NCBI GenBank assembly: GCA_021796315.1
Contig: JAJYOH010000404.1
Location: 1-5,837 of the forward strand
DNA length: 5,837 nt
DNA from: Chloroflexota bacterium
Lineage (GTDB): Bacteria; Chloroflexota; Anaerolineae; Anaerolineales; Villigracilaceae
Direction of reading: 5' to 3'
The translations under genes were made by a program, and so were the position numbers. Shown in pieces: positions 1 to 5,837 of this stretch (positions are counted from its first letter, which is position 1; each line of letters opens with the position of its first letter). Below the pieces are notes generated by a model, which was not told where the DNA came from, made no database searches, and saw only the letters and a list, made by a program, of their open reading frames with translations.

Positions 1-14
1 CTCTAAAGTCAAGT

Positions 15-20
15 TACAAT
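15..20 (+). promoter_or_regulatory. Candidate -10 element directly before the SH3b lipoprotein start
   Basis: The hexamer TACAAT differs from the TATAAT consensus at one position and ends 6 nt before the GTG at 27. Transcription normally begins 6-7 nt after a -10 hexamer, so the mRNA could begin at or next to the start codon. No Shine-Dalgarno sequence is visible between the left edge and the GTG, which fits a leaderless transcript. The matching -35 region would lie outside the window, so half of the promoter cannot be assessed. Confidence 0.35.
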
Positions 21-26
21 TGCCGC

Positions 27-959
27 GTGCGTAAATATTTTTTTGTGACCATTGCATTTACACTATTGCTCTCCGCTTGTGGATTGAATATTTCTGTGCC
101 ATCGAGCGGGACAGCTACACCGTTCATCATCACGGCGACGTTGCCTCCGACGCCCATTCCTCCGCCAACGCTGACGCCCATCCCGCCAACCCCATCGCCG
201 ACACTTGCGCCCGTTAAAGGCACAACGTCAACTCAATTGAATGTGCGTGGCGATCCATCAACATCCGGTGCGCCGCTTGGGATGATCGCTCCATTTGCAC
301 AAGTCCAAATCATCGGCAAAGATTCGAGCGGAATATGGTATCAGATCATTTATCCGCAAGGAATAGATGGCAAAGGCTGGATCGTCGCACAATACGTACA
401 GGTTGACAATGCGACTGCAATCCCAACTGTCGCAGACGCGGCAACGCCGTCGCCAACGGAAGCCGCCCCCTCGACTTCGCTCAGGGCAAGTACCGGGTCC
501 GCACCGAACGTGGATACAACAACCGTACAAGCTGATGGAACTCTCATGCCGACATCAATCCCGCCAACGATGACTCCGACATTGATTCCCGCGCCGCAGG
601 ATGGCGACTCGGCCCAGTCGCCCGCCGTCAATATTACATTCTCGCCGTCCGGCTCACGTTCGCTGATTTATTCGAGCGACGTTTCCGCTCCACAAGGCGA
701 TGCGGAAGACTGGATTCAATTCACGCCTTATGGTTCGAGCGTGATCGTCAATTTGATGTGCGTTGGCAACGGAACGCTGAAAGTGGATTTGCAACAGAAC
801 GGTACACAAGTTCAAAATTGGAATGGATTATCGTGCGGCGAAACCAAACAAGTTGATGTTTTATCAGGCAAGGTTTACTTGATGAGTCTTGCCGCAACAT
901 CAACCAGCGGACAACTGCAATACGTCCATTACACATTGAGCATTGCAACGCCACCTTAA
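27..959 (+). CDS. SH3b-domain lipoprotein with a C-terminal PPC-like beta domain
   Basis: This is a predicted secreted, lipid-anchored envelope protein of 310 aa. Residues 1-18 form a lipoprotein signal (basic RK, hydrophobic core, lipobox LSAC with Cys18). A Thr/Pro-rich tether follows at about 22-63. Residues 64-126 are a bacterial SH3 domain, with the typical LNVRGDPS start, a GIWYQI core and a GWIVAQYV end; such domains usually bind peptidoglycan or peptides. A second Thr/Pro linker (about 128-192) contains an 11-residue stretch encoded by a palindromic repeat. The C-terminal part (about 200-308) has the DAEDWIQF start, alternating beta pattern and YTLSI end of pre-peptidase C-terminal-like domains; Cys245 and Cys270 could form a disulfide. 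The GTG start was chosen because it gives a well-formed signal peptide. The frame stays open to the left edge, so an upstream start cannot be excluded. The role is probably wall binding or adhesion; no catalytic motif is seen. Confidence 0.85.
   Translation: MRKYFFVTIAFTLLLSACGLNISVPSSGTATPFIITATLPPTPIPPPTLTPIPPTPSPTLAPVKGTTSTQLNVRGDPSTSGAPLGMIAPFAQVQIIGKDSSGIWYQIIYPQGIDGKGWIVAQYVQVDNATAIPTVADAATPSPTEAAPSTSLRASTGSAPNVDTTTVQADGTLMPTSIPPTMTPTLIPAPQDGDSAQSPAVNITFSPSGSRSLIYSSDVSAPQGDAEDWIQFTPYGSSVIVNLMCVGNGTLKVDLQQNGTQVQNWNGLSCGETKQVDVLSGKVYLMSLAATSTSGQLQYVHYTLSIATPP
149..196 (+). repeat. Two-unit Pro-rich tandem repeat in the lipoprotein tether
   Basis: Two diverged 24-nt units begin at 149 and 173, both opening with GACGCCCAT and both containing CCGCCAAC. 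They encode two near-identical octapeptides (PTPIPPPT and LTPIPPTP). The repeat lengthens the extended tether between the lipid anchor and the SH3b domain, and is a likely site of length variation between strains. Confidence 0.6.
466..495 (+). repeat. Dispersed palindromic repeat ('LSEVEG'-type) inside the coding region
   Basis: The core at 468-486 reads CCCTCGACTTCGCTCAGGG. It can fold as CCCT/AGGG plus GA/TC around a small loop with one bulged C. Read on the opposite strand it encodes ALSEVEG, a peptide signature I recognise from short repeats scattered through many uncultured bacterial genomes, Chloroflexota among them. Here it lies in frame in the second Thr/Pro linker and encodes roughly APSTSLRASTG (residues 147-157), which breaks the Pro/Thr pattern. 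Only one copy is present in this window, so membership of a dispersed family rests on recognition rather than on comparison within the window. Confidence 0.55.
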
Positions 960-1013
960 CTTTCCACAATAACGCAATCACAGACTCAAGATCATTTTGG
1001 TCAATCACCCATC

Positions 1014-1049
1014 TTTCCCTTCTGCTTCCAATGGAAGGGAAATTTCTTT
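1014..1049 (+). terminator. Intrinsic terminator after the SH3b lipoprotein gene
   Basis: A perfect 9-bp stem (TTTCCCTTC at 1014-1022 with GAAGGGAAA at 1034-1042) closes an 11-nt loop and is followed by TTTCTTT. It begins 54 nt after the stop at 957-959 and would separate the first lipoprotein gene from the second. The stem has only four G-C pairs and the T-tract is interrupted, so it is weaker than the two terminators further right. Confidence 0.55.
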
Positions 1050-1058
1050 ATCGTAGCC

Positions 1059-1076
1059 AGCCATGACTTTATGGCT
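1059..1076 (+). other. Small hairpin in the leader region before the second lipoprotein gene
   Basis: AGCCAT (1059-1064) pairs with ATGGCT (1071-1076) around a GACTTT loop. A competing stem, TAGCCA (1054-1059) with TGGCTA (1072-1077), uses the duplicated AGCC. There is no T-tract, so it is not a terminator. If transcription starts upstream of it, it would lie in the 5' leader; if it starts at the -10 candidate at 1101, it lies upstream of the transcript. No riboswitch class is recognised. Confidence 0.3.
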
Positions 1077-1100
1077 ATTCCGCTCGGAAGAACATACATA

Positions 1101-1106
1101 TAGAAT
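1101..1106 (+). promoter_or_regulatory. Possible -10 box for the second lipoprotein gene
   Basis: TAGAAT is one mismatch from TATAAT. It would place the transcript start near 1113, about 30 nt before the ATG at 1144, leaving room for the ribosome-binding site. The matching -35 region (about 1077-1083, ATTCCGC) is poor, so the call is weak. Confidence 0.25.
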
Positions 1107-1128
1107 TCGCACGCAATCAATTATAGAA

Positions 1129-1134
1129 GAGGAG
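1129..1134 (+). promoter_or_regulatory. Shine-Dalgarno GAGGAG fixing the start at 1144
   Basis: GAGGAG lies 9 nt before the ATG at 1144. The reading frame is open further upstream, with ATGs at 1063 and 1135. The ATG at 1135 directly abuts this site, leaving no spacing, and the one at 1063 would put 27 charged and polar residues before the lipoprotein signal. This site therefore decides the start. Confidence 0.8.
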
Positions 1135-1143
1135 ATGCATAAA

Positions 1144-2196
1144 ATGAAAACCGGGAATCTGATTCGTTTCGGCTGGGTTCTGTTAATGCTCTTTTTGGCG
1201 ATTGTGGCCTGCATGGGAACAAACAGCCCGACCCCAACATCCGCGCCAGCCACAACAAGCGAACCCGTCGCGTCCACACCCGCGGAGCCATCATCATCCA
1301 ATTCAGGGCTTTCACCTGTTGACCTGCCATCACAGCGACTCGACCAAGCTAGTGACATGAGTTCATTGGATATGGCAATGGCCAAACGAGTGGCAGGCGG
1401 CGATAGATTCGTCAACGGCTTATATGAGCGGCCATTCAACGCCAACACGATGGACACTTATTTTCCATACATTGACATCATCAGCACGCAAGGCTTCAAG
1501 GATGATACCTGGGGTTACGCGACAATTACGATGGCCGGCGCAGATAAGGACGGGCACCTCTCTGCCGAATATGCGGTCGAACTGGACCTGAACAAGGATG
1601 GCCGCGGCGATTGGCTGATCCGCGCCTCCAATCCATCCTCCACAACCTGGACAACACAGGGCGTCCAAGCCTGGAAAGATTCGGATGGCGATGTTGGCGG
1701 TGTCATTCCAATGGTCGCCGATAACAATCCTTCAGGCGGCAATGGTTATGAGACACTGGTCTTCGATCAGGGCAAAGGCGATTTGGTGGATGGCGCCTGG
1801 ACGCGCATTGATCCAAATGATCCCAACACTGTTGAAATTGCCTTCAAGTTATCCATGCTGGGCAATCCGAAATCGTATGCGATGGGATCATGGGCGGGGT
1901 CGAATATTGACCCAGCCACATTTGATTACAACGACCATATGACTCACGCCGATGCGGGCGATCCCGATCCCGGCTATGGCGTCTATCCACTCAAGGATTT
2001 AGCTGAGACAGATAACACCTGCCGCCTTGCTATCGGATTTGTCCCAACTACTTACGTGCCTGGTTTATGCCAGGTGGTTATACCCAAAGGACAACCTGCT
2101 CCTCCAGGAGTAATCGTACCAACACCAGGCTGCACAAACTTTTGTAAATATGGCTATGCAAAACCCTATCCAGCTTGTATTTGTAATATCGGCTAG
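1144..2196 (+). CDS. Lipoprotein of unrecognised family with Asp-rich segments and a Cys-rich tail
   Basis: This is a 350-aa predicted lipid-anchored exported protein. The signal peptide has a basic start (MKTGNLIRFG), a hydrophobic stretch and the lipobox IVAC with Cys23. A Ser/Thr/Pro/Ala tether follows at about 27-60. The main domain, about 85-310, is rich in aromatic residues and Asp/Gly. It includes ELDLNKDGRGDW (146-157) and DSDGD (179-183), which look like EF-hand or dockerin-type calcium-binding loops, and a beta-sandwich fold is plausible. The C-terminal part carries six cysteines (293, 309, 330, 334, 345, 347), the last four as CTNFC...CIC. These suggest disulfides outside the cell or, less likely, metal binding. 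I do not recognise the family and assign no function. A terminator precedes the gene and another follows it, so it is probably transcribed alone. Confidence 0.85.
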   Translation: MKTGNLIRFGWVLLMLFLAIVACMGTNSPTPTSAPATTSEPVASTPAEPSSSNSGLSPVDLPSQRLDQASDMSSLDMAMAKRVAGGDRFVNGLYERPFNANTMDTYFPYIDIISTQGFKDDTWGYATITMAGADKDGHLSAEYAVELDLNKDGRGDWLIRASNPSSTTWTTQGVQAWKDSDGDVGGVIPMVADNNPSGGNGYETLVFDQGKGDLVDGAWTRIDPNDPNTVEIAFKLSMLGNPKSYAMGSWAGSNIDPATFDYNDHMTHADAGDPDPGYGVYPLKDLAETDNTCRLAIGFVPTTYVPGLCQVVIPKGQPAPPGVIVPTPGCTNFCKYGYAKPYPACICNIG

Positions 2197-2215
2197 ATTC
2201 AGTTAATGACATGAG

Positions 2216-2244
2216 GCGAGCAATTTCTTGCTCGCTTTTATTTT
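2216..2244 (+). terminator. Strong intrinsic terminator after the second lipoprotein gene
   Basis: A perfect 8-bp stem (GCGAGCAA at 2216-2223 with TTGCTCGC at 2228-2235) with a TTTC tetraloop runs straight into TTTTATTTT. It lies 20 nt after the stop codon and 10 nt before the proposed Rex operator, so it insulates rex from upstream transcription. Confidence 0.88.
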
Positions 2245-2254
2245 GCGATTCCAC

Positions 2255-2272
2255 TTGTGGAGAATTGTACAA
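2255..2272 (+). promoter_or_regulatory. Candidate Rex operator (ROP) upstream of rex
   Basis: TTGTGGAGAATTGTACAA is an 18-bp imperfect inverted repeat with half-sites TTGTGGA and, on the opposite strand, TTGTACA, separated by 4 bp. It matches the general Rex consensus TTGTGAA-N4-TTCACAA in 11 of the 14 specified positions, including TTGTG on the left and ACAA on the right. It sits 57 bp before the rex start and overlaps or abuts the -35 region of the likely promoter, as expected for NAD(H)-responsive autorepression. The operator role is inferred. Confidence 0.55.
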
Positions 2273-2293
2273 AATCAGTTTTTATGGTAGATT

Positions 2294-2299
2294 TATAAA
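2294..2299 (+). promoter_or_regulatory. Possible -10 box of the rex promoter
   Basis: TATAAA lies in an AT-rich stretch. It would start transcription near 2306, about 24 nt before the rex ATG and upstream of its ribosome-binding site. The expected -35 position (about 2271-2276) is poorly conserved and touches the right end of the candidate Rex operator, so Rex binding there would block the polymerase. Confidence 0.4.
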
Positions 2300-2329
2300 C
2301 AAATCCAGTAAAGGCGAGGGCAGATCAAA

Positions 2330-2950
2330 ATGAATGCAGATAAAATTCCGGATATCATTATTGGCCGCCTGCCAATCTATTTGCGGGCGCTTCAGCGCAT
2401 GTCGGAAAAGGGCATGAGGACGACTTCGTCCCAGGAATTGGGCGAACACGTCGGCATTTCCGCCGCGCAGATCCGCAAGGATATTTCCCAGTTTGGAGAA
2501 TTCGGCAAACAGGGAACTGGCTATTCGATTCCCTTCCTGATGGATAAACTGCGCGAAATCCTGAATGTCAACAAGATGTGGGATGTGGCTGTTATTGGCG
2601 CGGGAGATATGGGACACGCGCTGGCCCGCTATCAGGGTTTCAAAAACCGCGGCTTCCAAGTCGTCATGGTCTTCGATAATGACGTATCCAAGGTCGGGCA
2701 AAAGATCGGTGACTTTGTTGTCGAAGACACGAACAAAATGGTGGAACGAATCCGCGCGGCGAAGATCAAAATGGCAATGGTTACGGTTCCGGCTTCAGCA
2801 GCGCAAGTCGTGGCGGATAAATTGGTGCAGGCGGGCATAAAGGCCATCCTCAATTATGCGCCCGTCAGTATCAACGTGCCGAACGATGTTCACGTCCAAC
2901 ACATTGATCCATCCACCCATTTGCAGCGAATGACGTATTATTTGGATTAG
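2330..2950 (+). CDS. rex: Redox-sensing transcriptional repressor Rex
   Basis: Rex is a homodimeric cytoplasmic repressor that senses the NADH/NAD+ ratio: NADH releases it from operators of respiratory and fermentation genes. The product is 206 aa, close to the usual 205-220. Residues 1-80 are the winged-helix DNA-binding domain, with the recognition segment around ISAAQIRKDISQFGEFGKQG (43-62), very close to the family's RKDL..FGEFGK motif. Residues 85-200 are the Rossmann domain, with VIGAGDMG (88-95) as the glycine-rich NAD(H) loop and D116 in VFDND at the end of the second strand, where ribose is normally bound. The C-terminal HLQRMTYYLD matches the family's tail. GAGG at 2316-2319 gives good ribosome-binding spacing to the ATG. 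The gene lies between terminators and appears monocistronic, with its own candidate operator. It converges on the ATP synthase operon. Confidence 0.96.
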   Translation: MNADKIPDIIIGRLPIYLRALQRMSEKGMRTTSSQELGEHVGISAAQIRKDISQFGEFGKQGTGYSIPFLMDKLREILNVNKMWDVAVIGAGDMGHALARYQGFKNRGFQVVMVFDNDVSKVGQKIGDFVVEDTNKMVERIRAAKIKMAMVTVPASAAQVVADKLVQAGIKAILNYAPVSINVPNDVHVQHIDPSTHLQRMTYYLD

Positions 2951-2964
2951 AAAAATTTGAAATC

Positions 2965-2992
2965 AAAAGGCGACCTGTCCCGGTCGCCTTTT
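2965..2992. terminator. Shared bidirectional terminator between rex and the atp/mreB-like operon
   Basis: A perfect 11-bp stem (AAAAGGCGACC at 2965-2975 with GGTCGCCTTTT at 2982-2992) has a TGTCCC loop. The + strand continues as TTTTCTTTT and the - strand also ends in TTTT. It begins 14 nt after the rex stop and ends 3 nt before the stop of the MreB-like gene, so one hairpin can end transcription from both directions. Confidence 0.92.
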
Positions 2993-2995
2993 CTT

Positions 2996-4003
2996 TTATA
3001 CCTGCGGAAGATTACGCCGCAAGATATTCATCATTCCAAGTCCGCGGATCGAACCTTCGACTACACACGTCATCGGGTTGTCCACCAGATAAGCAGGAAT
3101 GCCCAGCGTCTTGGTCAGCAATTTATCAACACCGCGCAGCAACGCTCCGCCACCGCATAATGCCACACCGCGGTCAATAATGTCCGCGACGAGTTCCGGC
3201 GGTGTTTTCTCAAGGACCTTGCGGCAAGTTTCAGTGATCTCTTTAAGCGGATCCTGCAAAGCTTCGACGATTTCACCCGTGGTCAAAGTGACCGGACGCG
3301 GCAGACCCGTGACCTGATCCTGTCCCTGCACTTCCATGCTGTTCTCGGTCTCTTGCGGAACGGCGGCTCCGATCTTAACTTTGAGCTGCTCTGCCGTTGC
3401 CTGGCCAATGATCACCCCGTACTTTCTCCTGACATAACTTACAATGGCATCATCGAGGTCAAGTCCACCTTTGCGGAGCGTATCCGCGGAAACAATGCCG
3501 TACATCGCCATCACCGCCGCTTCGGTGCATCCGCCGCCGAGACAGATCACCATATTCCCCGATGGCGAGCCAATGGGCAAGTCAATGCCAAGCGCAGCCG
3601 CCAGCGATTGCTGAATCAGAGATGCTTCACGCGAGCCTGCTTCCATCACAGCTTCGTAAACTGCACGGCGTTCCACGCTGGTGACGCCATATGGAACTGA
3701 GATCATCACCCGCGGACGAAAGACGCGCAGCGATCCACTAACACGCTGGAGCAAATAGGAAAGCAAGGTTTCAGTGATTTCGTAATCGGCGATAACGCCG
3801 TTTCGGAGTGGGCGCGCAACTTCAATATTATCCGGGACGCGCCCGTACATGTCGCGCGCCTCGTTTCCCGCCGCCACCATCTTCTGCTCATTCGCTTCGA
3901 TGGCGACAATGGTCGGCTCCTGCATCAGCACCTGCGTGCTGTCTGCAAGGCGGGTGAATATGGTCCCCAGGTCAATGCCCAGATCTTTTGAGAATACGGC
4001 CAC
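2996..4003 (-). CDS. MreB/Mbl-like actin-family protein with altered catalytic residues
   Basis: This is a 335-aa actin-fold protein of the MreB family, whose members form membrane-bound filaments that guide cell-wall synthesis. Full-length similarity is clear: GIDLGT phosphate-1 loop (9-14), QEPTIVAI (28-35), RPLRNGVIADYEIT (64-77), VERRAVYEA (110-118), GEIVEALQDPL (243-253), TPPELVADIIDRG (267-279) and the adenosine loop CGGGALLRG (283-291). Three active-site positions differ. The usual IEEP is IQQS (Gln131, Gln132), where Thermotoga MreB has its proposed catalytic Glu; the phosphate-2 motif DIGGGTTE is CLGGGCTE (Cys154, Cys159). The phosphate-1 GTANT is GTIFT. I checked these codons in the DNA. 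The start is GTG, 3 nt after the atpC stop, with a GGGAAG at 4011-4016 as a weak ribosome site; coupling to atpC is likely. It may bind nucleotide without hydrolysing it. A gene symbol is withheld because it may be a paralogue of the canonical mreB. Confidence 0.88.
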   Translation of the reverse strand: MAVFSKDLGIDLGTIFTRLADSTQVLMQEPTIVAIEANEQKMVAAGNEARDMYGRVPDNIEVARPLRNGVIADYEITETLLSYLLQRVSGSLRVFRPRVMISVPYGVTSVERRAVYEAVMEAGSREASLIQQSLAAALGIDLPIGSPSGNMVICLGGGCTEAAVMAMYGIVSADTLRKGGLDLDDAIVSYVRRKYGVIIGQATAEQLKVKIGAAVPQETENSMEVQGQDQVTGLPRPVTLTTGEIVEALQDPLKEITETCRKVLEKTPPELVADIIDRGVALCGGGALLRGVDKLLTKTLGIPAYLVDNPMTCVVEGSIRGLGMMNILRRNLPQV

Positions 4004-4006
4004 GGA

Positions 4007-4441
4007 TTAGCTTCCCGGAAAACGACTCTCGCCTTTGCGATAGCGCCGCGCAACATCGAGGCGCAGGTTGGATCGGCGCAAAGCTGCCTCGACAGCCAAA
4101 AGTGCATCCGGATTCTTGGGCGCGCCTTTGGCAAGCGCTTCCTCAGCGCGCCTCTTGGCAAGCTGTGCGCGCTCGACATCAATTTCTTCCACGTTCTCAG
4201 CCGCGTCAGCTAGGATCGTGACAATATCAGGCTGAACCTCGGCCACACCGCCCGACACCGCGTAAATGTCTTCCTTGCCGCTGCGTCGGACTTTGACAAC
4301 ACCATATTTCAGCGTTGTCAAAACGGGCGCATGATGAGGCAGGACGCCCATCTCGCCGCCCGCGCCCGGCAGGATGACAATATCTACATCACCTTGAAAA
4401 ACAGTGCGATCCTGGGAAACAATTTCACAACGAATGGGCAT
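4007..4441 (-). CDS. atpC: F1F0 ATP synthase epsilon subunit
   Basis: Epsilon is part of the central rotor stalk of the ATP synthase and can inhibit ATP hydrolysis. The product is 144 aa, normal for the family. Residues 1-84 form the N-terminal beta-sandwich, with the family segment GGEMGVLPHHAPVLTTLKYG (28-47) and YAVSGGVAEV (60-69). Residues 87-138 form the C-terminal helical hairpin, rich in Ala, Arg and Glu. IDVERA (87-92) followed by AKRRA (95-99) matches the I(L)DxxRA ATP-binding motif known from bacterial epsilon subunits, so ATP-dependent inhibition is plausible. The gene lies 39 nt after atpD and 3 nt before the MreB-like gene, in the same orientation. The ribosome site before the ATG is weak (GGAT about 9 nt upstream), as is common within atp operons. 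Confidence 0.95.
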   Translation of the reverse strand: MPIRCEIVSQDRTVFQGDVDIVILPGAGGEMGVLPHHAPVLTTLKYGVVKVRRSGKEDIYAVSGGVAEVQPDIVTILADAAENVEEIDVERAQLAKRRAEEALAKGAPKNPDALLAVEAALRRSNLRLDVARRYRKGESRFPGS

Positions 4442-4480
4442 GATAATTTATCCGAGTCACTGCAATCAAAAACGATACCG

Positions 4481-5837
<1,357 letters not shown>

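Noticed and set aside
258..631. Overlapping - strand open frames opposite the SH3b lipoprotein gene
   Set aside because: They mirror a gene with a clear signal peptide and SH3b domain; the ALSEVEG peptide in one of them is the reverse reading of the palindromic repeat.
1063..1143. Upstream extension of the second lipoprotein to the ATG at 1063
   Set aside because: It would put 27 charged and polar residues before a standard lipoprotein signal and pass through the GAGGAG ribosome site that fits the ATG at 1144.
3353..3700. + strand open frame opposite the MreB-like gene
   Set aside because: It is antisense to a conserved family member and lacks a ribosome site or recognisable domain.
4413..4430. 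Second Rex-operator-like sequence with a perfect TTCACAA right half
   Set aside because: The left half (TGGGAAA) matches poorly, and the site lies inside the atpC coding region, far downstream of any expected atp promoter, so chance is the simpler explanation.

Overview
The window reads as a bacterial chromosome segment of moderate GC content, most likely from a Chloroflexota member of the Anaerolineae type. The phylum call is inferred from three things: two lipoproteins with long Thr/Pro tethers (one with an SH3b domain), a copy of a short 'LSEVEG'-type palindromic repeat that I associate with such genomes, and the overall style of Rex and the ATP synthase subunits. It is not proven by a marker gene.

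Left half, + strand: a 310-aa SH3b lipoprotein (27-959), possibly read from a leaderless mRNA; a hairpin terminator; a 350-aa lipoprotein of unrecognised family (1144-2196) with Asp/Gly-rich, possibly calcium-binding segments and a cysteine-rich tail; a strong terminator; and then the redox-sensing repressor gene rex (2330-2950). An 18-bp imperfect inverted repeat of Rex-operator type lies upstream of rex, which suggests autoregulation.

Right half, - strand, in transcription order: the 3' part of atpD (F1 beta, running off the right edge), atpC (F1 epsilon), and an actin-fold MreB-like gene starting only 3 nt after the atpC stop. The ATP synthase operon and rex converge on one shared, perfect 11-bp hairpin with T-tracts on both strands (2965-2992).

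The ATP synthase subunits carry all the expected nucleotide-binding motifs. The best candidate for something unusual is the MreB-like protein. It keeps the overall actin/MreB sequence, but the residues matching the proposed catalytic Glu and Thr of Thermotoga MreB, and the phosphate-2 Asp, are replaced by Gln, Cys and Cys. It may be a nucleotide-binding but non-hydrolysing MreB paralogue that is translationally tied to the ATP synthase operon. No RNA genes, CRISPR arrays or insertion sequences were seen, and no intergenic stretch exceeds 300 bases.
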